Positions 26,680 through 34,966 of a stretch of DNA of 64,000 nt are shown here, one piece after another. The notes beneath the pieces are model-generated. The model had not been told where the DNA came from and did not search any database. It was given only the letters and a program-made list of their open reading frames with translations. The stretch is from Pontibacter ramchanderi (GTDB lineage Bacteria > Bacteroidota > Bacteroidia > Cytophagales > Hymenobacteraceae), in the NCBI RefSeq assembly GCF_002846395.1, contig NZ_PJMU01000002.1, forward strand, positions 868,001-932,000. The letters run 5' to 3'. Position 1 is the stretch's first letter. Each line of letters starts with the position of its first letter. The position numbers and the translations under genes were made by a program.

Positions 26680-27711
26680 CTATACCTGCTCTGATGTATT
26701 CTGTAAATGCATTTGCCAATCCCAGGCGCTTTTCATGGCTTCTTCCAAAGTGCTCGTAGTTTTAAAACCTAACTCTTCGGTGGCTTTGGTTACGTCAGCG
26801 TATATTTTGGGTACATCGCCCGGACGACGTGGACCGATCTTGTAGTTCAATTTCTCGCCTGTGGCCCTTTCGAAAGCCTGCACCGCCTCCAGCACCGTGT
26901 TGCCTGTGCCTGTTCCCACATTGAAGAACTCAATATTTTCAGCCTTGTCAGTCAAAAGACGGTCGATGGCCACGACGTGCGCTTTGGCCAGGTCTACCAC
27001 ATGCACGTAGTCGCGGATGCAGGTGCCGTCCTGGGTGTCGTAATCGTTGCCGAAGATGGTGAGTTGCTCCCGTATACCTGCGGCCGTTTGGGTGATAAAA
27101 GGCACCAGGTTGTTCGGAACGCCCAGGGGCAGCTCGCCTATTTTGGCTGATGGATGTGCCCCGATTGGGTTGAAATAGCGCAGGGCAATGGTATGTATGT
27201 CGCTGCCGCTGGTAGCCAGATCAGTCAGAATCTCTTCGCATATCTTCTTGGTGTTGCCGTAGGGCGAGTTGGCTTTCTGCACCGGCGTTTGCTCCGTTAC
27301 AGGCAGTTCGGCAGGTATACCGTACACCGTGCAGGACGAGGAGAACACCAATTTATTCACCTTAAACTCTTCCATCACCTGCAGCAAAGCCACCAGCGAG
27401 CCCACGTTGTTGTGGTAGTACTTGAGCGGCTCCGCCACCGACTCGCCTACGGCTTTGTAAGCGGCAAAGTGGATGACGCCGGCTATACCTGTTTCCTGTT
27501 CAAAAACCTTGCGAAGCGCTGCCACATCCGTACAGTCGATGCGGTGGCAGGTCACCTCCCGGCCCAGTATAGCGGCTATACCTTGTAGCGAACGCTCTTC
27601 TGTGTTAGAGAAATTGTCGATGATAATAGGCTCGTAGCCTGCCTCTACCAGCTCAACCACGGTATGCGAACCAATGTAGCCCGCCCCTCCTGTCACTAAA
27701 ATTTTCTTCAT
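26680..27711 (-). CDS. galE: UDP-glucose 4-epimerase
   Basis: About 343 residues from ATG at 27711 (MKKILVTGGAGYIGSHTV). Interconverts UDP-glucose and UDP-galactose. NAD motif GGAGYIGSH, catalytic SSSCTVYG and YGNTKKICEE (YxxxK), and GTCIRDYVHVVDLAKAHV and FNVGTGTGNTVLE typical of GalE. First gene of galE–rfbB–rfbA, which together supply sugar nucleotides for surface polysaccharide. Base composition and TATACCT motif density are ordinary here, unlike rfbA and rfbB. Confidence 0.96.
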   Translation of the reverse strand: MKKILVTGGAGYIGSHTVVELVEAGYEPIIIDNFSNTEERSLQGIAAILGREVTCHRIDCTDVAALRKVFEQETGIAGVIHFAAYKAVGESVAEPLKYYHNNVGSLVALLQVMEEFKVNKLVFSSSCTVYGIPAELPVTEQTPVQKANSPYGNTKKICEEILTDLATSGSDIHTIALRYFNPIGAHPSAKIGELPLGVPNNLVPFITQTAAGIREQLTIFGNDYDTQDGTCIRDYVHVVDLAKAHVVAIDRLLTDKAENIEFFNVGTGTGNTVLEAVQAFERATGEKLNYKIGPRRPGDVPKIYADVTKATEELGFKTTSTLEEAMKSAWDWQMHLQNTSEQV

Positions 27712-27767
27712 ATGATTTGTTTTCAAGCCTGTGTAAAGCCTCTTTCTTGTAGTCGCTTTCCGACCGG

Positions 27768-28202
27768 TTATTGTTTAACAACTTGTATGTCTGGGTTGAT
27801 TGCCAGCAGATCCGCGATCACTTCCTGGTTACTTCCAGGCGCAATGTATAGTTCGTCAAAGCGGTTGTAGCGGATTACCAGCCCCTTTGTGGCGAGCGCC
27901 GGTTTCATGCCCACCCATTGGGTTCTCCCTTCCACTATCTGCGTTATTTTCTCCACTTCTACTGCTCCCTTCCAGGGGCCGGACTTATACCTGAGCTTGT
28001 CGTCTTCAAGCCAATAAGCAGTGTTTAAGTAAATCCAGGCAATCAGCCCGATCGGCGCCAGCAAGGGCAACAGCATGAAGGGTTTCTCAGCAAATGCCTC
28101 CCTGTCCAGCAGGAATACTGCGGCAGGCAGCAGGAGCATACCAACCAGCAGAAACCTGATCAGGCCGCTTCTTTTTGCCGCGTAAACCTTCGGTTGATCC
28201 AT
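27768..28202 (-). CDS. Membrane protein with bacterial PH-like domain
   Basis: 144 residues. Two transmembrane helices (FLLVGMLLLPAAVFLL, MLLPLLAPIGLIAWIYL) are followed by a bPH-like beta domain (YWLEDDKLRYKSGPWKGAVE, ITQIVEGRTQWVGMKPALAT, GLVIRYNRFDELYIAP). This two-TM plus PH layout is common in small Bacteroidota and Bacillota proteins of unknown role. Upstream of galE on the same strand but with a 56-base gap. Confidence 0.75.
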   Translation of the reverse strand: MDQPKVYAAKRSGLIRFLLVGMLLLPAAVFLLDREAFAEKPFMLLPLLAPIGLIAWIYLNTAYWLEDDKLRYKSGPWKGAVEVEKITQIVEGRTQWVGMKPALATKGLVIRYNRFDELYIAPGSNQEVIADLLAINPDIQVVKQ

Positions 28203-28369
28203 CTCGACACATGTATTATACCTCCGCTATACCTATACCTGCTTTGCAGACAGGTTTGCTGTATAACGCACGCACACAAAAATATAATATTAAAATATAT
28301 TTCCTGTCACAACAGACCAGGCTGGAGCGGTATTGTAAAATAAGTCGCTGTTACAAGCGCTGACAAACC

Positions 28370-29224
28370 CTACAGTTCTCCTGTCACGATTCTGTCTTTG
28401 CCGAAAAGGTCCTGCACCACCTGCGCCTGCGTGAAACCGGCCTGCAACAGTGTACTTCGCACCTCCTCGCCATACTGTTCGTTTATTTCGAAGTATAACC
28501 GGCCACCTTTTTTAAGCAGTTCCGCCCCAATCTCCGCTATGCGCTTGTAATACTTCAAGGGGTCTTCATCGGGTACGAACAGCGCCAGATGGGGCTCGTA
28601 CGCCAGCACATTGGCACGCATCAGGGCTTTTTCCTGCTCTTTTACATAAGGCGGGTTACTCGTGATGATGTCCAGCGAATGGGGCGCTATACCTAGTACA
28701 GGCTCGAACACGTCCTGCTGCAGCCAGGCGACAGGTAGTTTCAACTGGCGGGCATTGGTACGGGCTACTTGCAACGCTCCTTCTGACAGCTCCAACCCAT
28801 ATACCTTGCCGACCTCCAGATTAGCGGCTATGGCCAAAGGTATACAGCCGCTACCTGTGCAGATGTCAAGCACCTGCAAACCGTTGCGGCCCCTGTGTTC
28901 GCGCACGACCAAATCAACCAGCTCTTCTGTTTCGGGGCGGGGGATAAGCACACGCTCGTCTACCTGCAAGTCGAGGCCGTAGAAGTGGGCGGTGCCGAGC
29001 ACGTACTGCACCGGCTCCTGTTTTTTGAGCCGCTCTACGGCTTGTTGCACCTGCGCCTCCTGCTCCGTATTTAATTCTTCCTGCTGTGCCAGACTCAGCT
29101 GCATGCGGCTTTTCTGAAGCACGTGCTCCAGCACCAGCTGCGCAATGGCACCGGCCTCCGGTTCGGGGTAGGCTACTTGTATACTTTCGCGGATGTACTG
29201 AGCTGTTTGCTGGATGGTGGCCAC
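28370..29224 (-). CDS. prmC: Release factor glutamine N5-methyltransferase
   Basis: 284 residues; the start at 29224 is GTG (no ATG fits nearby). Methylates the GGQ glutamine of release factors RF1/RF2. N-terminal helical domain, then the SAM-binding Rossmann fold: VLDICTGSGCIPLAIA, and the substrate-glutamine motif DIITSNPPYVKEQE. PRPETEELVDLVV is another PrmC signature. Divergent from ribD with a shared 227-base spacer that holds a palindromic pair of -7 boxes. Confidence 0.96.
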   Translation of the reverse strand: MATIQQTAQYIRESIQVAYPEPEAGAIAQLVLEHVLQKSRMQLSLAQQEELNTEQEAQVQQAVERLKKQEPVQYVLGTAHFYGLDLQVDERVLIPRPETEELVDLVVREHRGRNGLQVLDICTGSGCIPLAIAANLEVGKVYGLELSEGALQVARTNARQLKLPVAWLQQDVFEPVLGIAPHSLDIITSNPPYVKEQEKALMRANVLAYEPHLALFVPDEDPLKYYKRIAEIGAELLKKGGRLYFEINEQYGEEVRSTLLQAGFTQAQVVQDLFGKDRIVTGEL

Positions 29225-29250
29225 AGGTATAGGATTTGTGTGATTTTAGG

Positions 29251-29266
29251 TACCTTTGCAAAAGTA
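29251..29266. promoter_or_regulatory. Overlapping divergent -7 boxes between prmC and ribD
   Basis: TACCTTTGCAAAAGTA: the plus strand reads TACCTTTG (29251–29258) and the minus strand reads TACTTTTG (29259–29266), both full matches to TAnnTTTG, back to back. The minus box is 35 bases before the prmC start; the plus box is about 190 bases before ribD. No TTG at ideal spacing is seen on either side. Confidence 0.45.
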
Positions 29267-29290
29267 AAATTTTCTTGCGTATAAGTACCC

Positions 29291-29325
29291 GGACAAAAGA
29301 ACTTTAGACAAGGGACAAAAGACTT
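29291..29325. repeat. Heptad array, GACAAAA type
   Basis: GGACAAAAGAACTTTAGACA followed by AGGGACAAAAGAC: three GACAARR words in 30 bases, related to tracts at 11883 and 42518. It lies between the promoter-like palindrome and the ribD start. Confidence 0.5.
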
Positions 29326-29407
29326 TTAAGCATAAGGCTGCCATTATGTGCACCTTGAAAACTGCCCCGGTGCAGCGCTGCTACTTAATAGCACGAGACC
29401 TTTTCTC

Positions 29408-29451
29408 TTAACTTTCTAACTTTTTAACTTACGCCTTCTAACTTCTTAAAC
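29408..29451. repeat. CTAACTT repeat array before ribD
   Basis: TTAACTTTCTAACTTTTTAA and the following bases contain five TAACTT or TAAACTT words at 7–9 base spacing. The array runs up to the TTG start codon of ribD, so it forms the 5' leader. Related arrays are at 37848–37880, 37983–38012 and 42681–42714. Confidence 0.6.
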
Positions 29452-30504
29452 TTGAACGACGAACTGCATATGCGGCGTGCGCTGGAACTGGCCAGACTGG
29501 GCAGCGGCTATACCTACCCAAACCCGATGGTGGGCTGTGTGATCGTGCACGAGGGGCGCATTATCGGCGAGGGCTGGCACCGCGTGTTCGGCGGTCCGCA
29601 CGCTGAGGTCAACGCCATTGCCAGTGTGCAGGACAAAGGCCTGCTGCCCAAAAGCCGGTTGTACGTCACGCTGGAGCCTTGTTCGCACTTCGGCAAAACA
29701 CCGCCTTGCGTCGACCTGCTCATCAGCAGCGGCGTGCGCGATGTGGTAATCTGCAACACCGACCCCAACCCGAAAGTGGCCGGCCGGGGTATTAAGAAGC
29801 TGTTCGACGCGGGAGCGCAGGTAAAAGTAGGCGTGCTGGAAAGCGAAGGACTGGAGCTGAACAAGCGTTTTTTCACCTTCCATACCCAAAAGCGGCCCTA
29901 CATCCTGCTTAAGTGGGCAGAGTCGGCAGATGGATTTATCAGCGGTCCCAACAACCAGCAGGTACAGATCAGCGGGCCGCTCTCGCGCCGACTGGTGCAC
30001 AAGTGGCGCTCCGAGGAGCAGGCCATTATGGTGGGCAGCCACACGGCAGCCAGCGACAACCCGCGCCTCGACACCCGCTTCTGGCCCGGCCACAACCCAC
30101 TGCGCGTGGTCATCGACCGCAAACTGCAACTGCCCGCGCACCTGCACCTGTTCGACAAGAGCCTGCCGACGGTGGTGTATACTTACCAGCAGCGGCAGCA
30201 GCAGCATGAGAAGCTGCAGTTTGTGCAGCTGCGGGAGAGCGAATCGCTGCTGACGCAGATTATGCAGGACCTGCACCGGCGCCAGGTGTTGTCGCTGCTA
30301 GCGGAGGGCGGCACTTACCTGCTCAAAAGTCTGTTGAAGGAGAACCTATGGGACGAAGCGATCTGTTTCAAGAGCCAGAACCTGGTGCTCCGCGATGGCA
30401 CGCCGGCCCCGGGAATGGCCCACAGCCAACTGCTCGAAGTGCAGGACGTTGGCCCCGACAGGCTTTTGCATTACCGGAACAATATTTCAGAACTTAACCT
30501 TTAA
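29452..30504 (+). CDS. ribD: Bifunctional riboflavin deaminase/reductase
   Basis: 350 residues if TTG at 29452 is used (reading NDELHMRRALELARLG); ATG at 29470 would still keep the core. The N-terminal deaminase half binds zinc through His50 (PHAEVNA), Cys77 and Cys86 (EPCSHFGKTPPC); the C-terminal half is the NADPH-dependent reductase (LKWAESADGFISG, NPRLDTRFW, LLAEGGTYLLKSLL). Together they turn the GTP-derived pyrimidine into the 5-amino-6-ribitylamino intermediate of riboflavin. No FMN riboswitch is visible upstream. Confidence 0.95.
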   Translation: MNDELHMRRALELARLGSGYTYPNPMVGCVIVHEGRIIGEGWHRVFGGPHAEVNAIASVQDKGLLPKSRLYVTLEPCSHFGKTPPCVDLLISSGVRDVVICNTDPNPKVAGRGIKKLFDAGAQVKVGVLESEGLELNKRFFTFHTQKRPYILLKWAESADGFISGPNNQQVQISGPLSRRLVHKWRSEEQAIMVGSHTAASDNPRLDTRFWPGHNPLRVVIDRKLQLPAHLHLFDKSLPTVVYTYQQRQQQHEKLQFVQLRESESLLTQIMQDLHRRQVLSLLAEGGTYLLKSLLKENLWDEAICFKSQNLVLRDGTPAPGMAHSQLLEVQDVGPDRLLHYRNNISELNL

Positions 30505-30584
30505 ACCTGCGCGGCAGGCGTGCTATCCTATACTTCAAGTAAAGACACGCACATCCGCGCACTTATACCTATACCTTACTCATT

Positions 30585-31067
30585 ATGGCTGAATCTCTTA
30601 TAGTAGACCAGAACCTTAGCAAAGAAGAAAAATACAAAGCACTCTTACCGCAGATCGAAGCACTGGTAACCGGCGAAACCGACCTGATCGCCAACCTCTC
30701 CAACATGATGGCCGCCCTGCGTCAGGGCATGGGCTTCTTTTGGGTGGGCGTATATTTCAACAAGGAAAATCAGCTGGTGCTGGGTCCGTTCCAGGGGCCG
30801 GTGGCCTGCACCCGCATCCCTTACCACAAGGGCGTGTGCGGCACCTGCTATACCCGCCGCGAAACCATCCTGGTGCCGGATGTGGAGGCTTTTCCGGGTC
30901 ACATTGCCTGCAGCAGCGACTCCAAATCCGAGATCGTAATTCCGGTGATAAAAGATGGCGAGGTCAAACTCGTGCTCGACGTGGACAGCGACAAGCTCAA
31001 TGATTTTGACGAGGTAGACCAGCAATACCTCGAGCAGCTGATGAAGCTGGTGGAGAGCTGGTACTAA
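30585..31067 (+). CDS. msrC: Free methionine-(R)-sulfoxide reductase (GAF domain)
   Basis: 160 residues, a single GAF domain. Reduces free methionine-R-sulfoxide. Cysteines 75, 85 and 109 (VACTRIP, HKGVCGTC, GHIACSSDS) have the same spacing (10 and 24) as the redox-active set of the E. coli enzyme, strong support for function rather than just a GAF sensor; Cys88 is extra. FFWVGVYF and SEIVIPVIKDGEVKLVLDVDS are typical. Gap to ribD is 80 bases; they may be co-transcribed. Confidence 0.93.
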   Translation: MAESLIVDQNLSKEEKYKALLPQIEALVTGETDLIANLSNMMAALRQGMGFFWVGVYFNKENQLVLGPFQGPVACTRIPYHKGVCGTCYTRRETILVPDVEAFPGHIACSSDSKSEIVIPVIKDGEVKLVLDVDSDKLNDFDEVDQQYLEQLMKLVESWY

Positions 31068-31079
31068 GCTTCCCTTTTA

Positions 31080-31129
31080 CTAAAAGAAATGGCCTTGTCT
31101 CTGCTGCGAGACAAGGCCATTTCTTTTAG
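31080..31129. terminator. Bidirectional terminator after msrC
   Basis: A perfect stem of about 22 bp (31080–31101 with 31108–31129), core AAAGAAATGGCCTTGTCTC, with loop TGCTGC. One of the longest hairpins in the window. Confidence 0.93.
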
Positions 31130-31150
31130 AACGCTATACCTGAAGTACTT

Positions 31151-31735
31151 TTACAGCTTAACCCGCACGCCCAACGCCAGGTTAAAAATTTTGCCCAGAC
31201 CTAAATATTTGGGGTTCTGGATGTACGAGATCAGGTACTCGGCGCTCGTGTTCACTTCGTAGTACACCGCAAACCGTTGCAGTTCTCCTACACGCGCAAA
31301 ATCCACTTGGCCGCCCAAGTGCAGGTATAGGTGCAGGGCCGTTGGGAATCCGTAGTAGCCTTTCTCGTACTTTTCGCGCGGTTCCACAATAAAGTACTGC
31401 TCCCCGAAGGTATAGCTCAGCTGCAAACCCGTGCGCAGCGGCTGCCAGTCCAACGACCCAACCGGTATCGTTTTGAAAGGGACTGCAGTCGCCTTAAGTG
31501 CGGTCGTCCAGATATGGTCTCCGCCAATTTGCTCTGGCAGGTAGCCCACAAACAGATCTGTCTCCAGCTTTTCGTGAAAGAAACTGCGGCCTATACCTGC
31601 CGACACAAACCCAATGCTGCCTGCATACTGAACTTTGGCATGGTACGGGGAAAACGTGCTGTCCTGACCAAGCGAGGTGAAGGGGCTCAGCAAAAACAGC
31701 AGGTTGGCCAGCCATATAATCAACGTACGCTCCAT
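31151..31735 (-). CDS. Secreted, probable outer-membrane beta-barrel protein
   Basis: About 194 residues from ATG at 31735 (MERTLIIWLANLLFLLSPFT), a signal peptide ending near SLGQ. Alternating polar/aromatic strands (YAGSIGFVSAGIGRSFF, GLQLSYTFGEQYFIV, ALHLYLHLGGQV) and a C-terminal IFNLALGVRVKL suggest a small barrel. No family name. Its start is one base before the stop of the metallophosphoesterase gene, so translation is probably coupled. Confidence 0.72.
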   Translation of the reverse strand: MERTLIIWLANLLFLLSPFTSLGQDSTFSPYHAKVQYAGSIGFVSAGIGRSFFHEKLETDLFVGYLPEQIGGDHIWTTALKATAVPFKTIPVGSLDWQPLRTGLQLSYTFGEQYFIVEPREKYEKGYYGFPTALHLYLHLGGQVDFARVGELQRFAVYYEVNTSAEYLISYIQNPKYLGLGKIFNLALGVRVKL

Positions 31736-31736
31736 A

Positions 31737-32549
31737 TCAGTAGGCCACCCTTTCAAAACTGTAGCCACCTTCCCATACCTTCAGGTAAGTGAATTCACGC
31801 TCTTTTACGGTGGAGGTTGCCAGGTATAGCACATCATCGTCGTAGCGAAAGTCGGCCCTGAACCCATGGATGTGCCCGTGCAGACTCAACTGCACCCGCT
31901 CGCTTTCCTTCAGCGTGCTGTGGAAGGCCTCCTCCAGAGCCGTGTCGAAATCGTTGTCGTAAGGCGGAATGTGCGATACCGCAATGGCCTGGCACCAGGT
32001 AGCGCTCTCCTGGTGAAGTAACTGCCTGCTCAGCCAGTCGATGTCGGGCACCTTGCCGTTGTAATTATACTCCAGGCTGTTCGTGTCGATGAATACAAAG
32101 CGGGTATGGCCGTAGTCGAAGCTGTAGTTGAAGGCGCCGTACATCTGCTGGTATACCTTGCGCCCGTTGGCCAACAGGTCATGGTTGCCCACCACCGTCA
32201 GGTAGGGCCATTTGAGCCGTTTCATGATGTCGTGCACCCAACGGAACTCCTGTGACATACCGAAGTCAGAAATATCGCCTTGGTGGATCACGAAATCGAT
32301 GTAGGGAAAGGTATTGGCTTTGTCGACAAAAGCACTGGCCGCGTCGTAGAAGCGCTGCGTATCGCCCATCACCAGCAGGTGCAGCGTATCGCCGGGCTGC
32401 TGGTTCTGCAGCCGTTTCAGGTTGTGGGCCGTAAGGTCGCGCTCGTCTTTGCTCAGCCTGATCTGGTTCGGATGGTATTCAAACAACTCCTCGCAGGCCG
32501 AGAGCAGCACCAGGCTCAGAAAGAGTAACGGGAAGTAAATATTTTTCAT
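31737..32549 (-). CDS. Lipoprotein metallophosphoesterase
   Basis: About 270 residues from ATG at 32549 (MKNIYFPLLFLSLVLLSAC), a lipoprotein signal with LLSAC lipobox. Calcineurin-type phosphoesterase motifs: VMGDTQ (in place of the usual DxH), HQGDISD, VVGNHDLL, VSHIPPY and LHGHIHGF. The first metal motif is GDTQ rather than GDxH, a variation seen in some members. Exported and anchored, so its substrate is outside the cytoplasm; it is unknown. It forms a pair with the barrel gene downstream. Confidence 0.85.
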   Translation of the reverse strand: MKNIYFPLLFLSLVLLSACEELFEYHPNQIRLSKDERDLTAHNLKRLQNQQPGDTLHLLVMGDTQRFYDAASAFVDKANTFPYIDFVIHQGDISDFGMSQEFRWVHDIMKRLKWPYLTVVGNHDLLANGRKVYQQMYGAFNYSFDYGHTRFVFIDTNSLEYNYNGKVPDIDWLSRQLLHQESATWCQAIAVSHIPPYDNDFDTALEEAFHSTLKESERVQLSLHGHIHGFRADFRYDDDVLYLATSTVKEREFTYLKVWEGGYSFERVAY

Positions 32550-32715
32550 GGCTGCAGTAGGCGGCGTCATTATGCCTTTGTCCTAACGCTTTTGAGTGAA
32601 GAATGTTAATTGCCTACCCGGCAACCACAGTTTCATGTCGCAAATTTAATGTCTAAACATTGAATAAACTTGAATCAGGCGAAATCTTTTGCATGGGCGC
32701 AGGTATAGCCTTCAA

Positions 32716-32757
32716 CAAAAAGAAGCCGGGCTGGAGGTTATCCCCAGCCCGGCTTCT
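32716..32757 (-). terminator. Terminator after psd
   Basis: AGAAGCCGGGCTGG (32721–32734) pairs perfectly with CCAGCCCGGCTTCT (32744–32757); an A run at 32716–32720 becomes the U tract on the minus strand. Confidence 0.85.
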
Positions 32758-32789
32758 CTATAATTGCTTGTTAAGTTCACATTGGCTTA

Positions 32790-33473
32790 TTATCCAAACA
32801 AGGTCGGCGGCGCTGTTTTAAGCTGCGCCACCACCGTCTGGCCACCTTTGGTCTTCTGGCCGAGCTCTACTTTCACCTCCGCATCCAGCGGCAGAAAGAT
32901 GTCTACGCGCGAGCCAAACTTGATGAAGCCGAACTCCTCGCCCTGGCTTACCTCGTCGCCTTCGTTCACATACCATACAATGCGGCGCGCCATGGCACCG
33001 GCAATCTGGCGGAACAGCACCTCAGGCCCAGCTGTGGACTCTACCACCACTGTTGTGCGCTCGTTCTGCGTGCTCGACTTCGGGTGCCAGGCTACAAAGT
33101 AGTTGCCCGGGTGATACTTGAAATAGCTCACGATGCCCGACACCGGGTTTCGCGTGATGTGCACGTTGATCGGCGACATGAAGATGGAGATCTGCTTGCG
33201 TTTGTCTTTGAAATACTCTGTTTCCTCCACGTCCTCGATCACCACCACTTTGCCGTCGGCTGGGGCCACGATCAAATCTTCGTGCAATAACAGGTTACGG
33301 TACGGGCTACGGAAAAACTGCAGGATGAGCAGGAAGAGCACTACTGAAACACCGGAGAAAATCTTGTTGAAGGTATTGTTGTCGGCGTTGAAGTTGTACA
33401 GCAACAGGTTGAGTACCACCAAAATCAACAGTGTAAAAAATAGAATCCTTCTTCCTTCTTTATGAATTTTCAT
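32790..33473 (-). CDS. psd: Phosphatidylserine decarboxylase (short form)
   Basis: 227 residues, the short archaetidylserine/PSD-B type. Makes phosphatidylethanolamine. Two N-terminal transmembrane helices (LFFTLLILVVLNLLLYNF, GVSVVLFLLILQFF), then VAPADGKVVVIE, SIFMSPINVHITRNPVSG, and the self-cleavage site Gly187-Ser188 in IKFGSRVDIFLP, where the pyruvoyl group forms. An ancient neighbour of cdsA in this phylum; here a glutamate dehydrogenase gene lies between the two. Confidence 0.96.
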   Translation of the reverse strand: MKIHKEGRRILFFTLLILVVLNLLLYNFNADNNTFNKIFSGVSVVLFLLILQFFRSPYRNLLLHEDLIVAPADGKVVVIEDVEETEYFKDKRKQISIFMSPINVHITRNPVSGIVSYFKYHPGNYFVAWHPKSSTQNERTTVVVESTAGPEVLFRQIAGAMARRIVWYVNEGDEVSQGEEFGFIKFGSRVDIFLPLDAEVKVELGQKTKGGQTVVAQLKTAPPTLFG

Positions 33474-33510
33474 CCGTGAAAACTAAATGCTACAGGTCTT
33501 TATATAAGTT

Positions 33511-33546
33511 ATAATAGCCCATCCAGTTTCGTAGATGGGCTATTAT
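33511..33546 (-). terminator. Terminator after gdhA
   Basis: ATAATAGCCCATC (33511–33523) pairs perfectly with GATGGGCTATTAT (33534–33546). It lies between gdhA and psd on the minus strand. Confidence 0.78.
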
Positions 33547-33595
33547 CTGTTCCAAAATTATATAATCTTTCGATTATTTAAATAAAAATCTTCTC

Positions 33596-34873
33596 TTAGA
33601 AGCCTCCGCGGTACTTATACGTCATGGCCACCTTGTCAATCGCCACAATGTAAGCAGCTATACGCATCGGCACGTTGTACTTCTGCGAAGCAGCGTATAC
33701 GCGCTCAAACGACTCGTTCATGATGCGCTCGGCACGCTCGTTCACGCGGTCCAGCGTCCATTTAAAGCCCATGCGGTTCTGCACCCACTCGAAGTAAGAC
33801 ACCGTTACACCACCGGAGTTTGCCAGGATGTCCGGCACCACCATGATGCCCTTCTCGTTGATGATGTTGTCAGCCTTGTAGGAAGTAGGGCCGTTGGCGC
33901 CCTCCACAATCAGGCGGGCCTGTATCTGGTCCACGTTCTTAATCGTGATCACGTCTTCCACAGCGGCTGGCACCAGCACATCCACTTTGGAAACCAACAG
34001 CTCGTCGTTGCTGATTTTCTCGGCGTTCTTATACCCCTCCAGGCGGCCTTTGTTGTTGTTCTTGTATTCGATCGCCTCTTCGATGTCGATGCCATTGTCG
34101 TTCCAGTAAGCACCGCTTACATCGCTCACACCAAGTATCTTCACACCACGCTCGGCCATCAGTTTGGCAGCCCAGGCGCCCACGTTACCGAAGCCCTGTA
34201 TCACGGCCGTTGACTTGGCCGGGTCCATACCCAACTTTTCCATGGCGGCCATAGCCGACACCATCACACCGCGGCCAGTAGCCTCCACGCGGCCCAGCGA
34301 ACCGCCCAGCACGAGCGGCTTGCCCGTTACCACAGCGTGTATGGTAGAGCCTTTCATACGGGAGTATTCGTCCATGAGCCAGGCCATTTCGCGCGGACCG
34401 GTGCCCATGTCAGGGGCAGGTATATCCTGGTCCGGGCCAAAAGTATCTATCAGCGCCTGGGTATAGGCTCTGGTCAGACGCTCCATTTCACCGGCAGACA
34501 TCGAGAAAGGATCGCAGATAACACCGCCTTTGGCACCTCCGTACGGGATGTCCACCACGGCGCACTTCCAGGTCATCCAAGCGGCCAGGGCCTTCACCTC
34601 GTCCAGAAACACGTCCGGCGCGAAACGAATACCGCCTTTAGACGGTCCCAGGATTGTGGAGTGGATAACACGGTAACCTTCAAACACACGCACTTTGCCG
34701 TCGTCCATCGTAACAGGCACGTTCACGATCACCTGACGCGTAGGGGTTTTGAGGACGTTGTAAACCTCCTCGTCCAAGCCCAATATCTCCGCCGCAATGT
34801 TGAAACGCGACATCATCGACTCAAATGGGTTCTCCCTGTCCTTTATCGGTGCTGGCTCTTTGTATAGCATCAT
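33596..34873 (-). CDS. gdhA: Glutamate dehydrogenase, Glu/Leu/Phe/Val family
   Basis: 425 residues from the first of two adjacent ATG codons (34873, 34870). Hexameric NAD(P)-dependent oxidative deaminase of glutamate. Substrate-binding lysines in KGGIRFAPDV and MTWKCAVVDIPYGGAKGGVI; Rossmann GFGNVGAWAA; VLVPAAVEDVIT and VEGANGPTSYKAD follow. The length and PYGGAKGG core match short bacterial GDHs. Its own upstream AT-rich region and downstream terminator suggest an independent unit set within cdsA–psd. Confidence 0.94.
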   Translation of the reverse strand: MMLYKEPAPIKDRENPFESMMSRFNIAAEILGLDEEVYNVLKTPTRQVIVNVPVTMDDGKVRVFEGYRVIHSTILGPSKGGIRFAPDVFLDEVKALAAWMTWKCAVVDIPYGGAKGGVICDPFSMSAGEMERLTRAYTQALIDTFGPDQDIPAPDMGTGPREMAWLMDEYSRMKGSTIHAVVTGKPLVLGGSLGRVEATGRGVMVSAMAAMEKLGMDPAKSTAVIQGFGNVGAWAAKLMAERGVKILGVSDVSGAYWNDNGIDIEEAIEYKNNNKGRLEGYKNAEKISNDELLVSKVDVLVPAAVEDVITIKNVDQIQARLIVEGANGPTSYKADNIINEKGIMVVPDILANSGGVTVSYFEWVQNRMGFKWTLDRVNERAERIMNESFERVYAASQKYNVPMRIAAYIVAIDKVAMTYKYRGGF

Positions 34874-34966
34874 TTAAAGCTTTTGAATTAATCAGTGATT
34901 AACAATTATGGTGGTAAAGTTATGTAAATAATATTTACACATACCTACACCTTAATCAACATTAAT

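Noticed and set aside
29267..29451. FMN riboswitch before ribD
   Set aside because: The conserved RFN core sequences are not visible; the leader holds low-complexity arrays instead.
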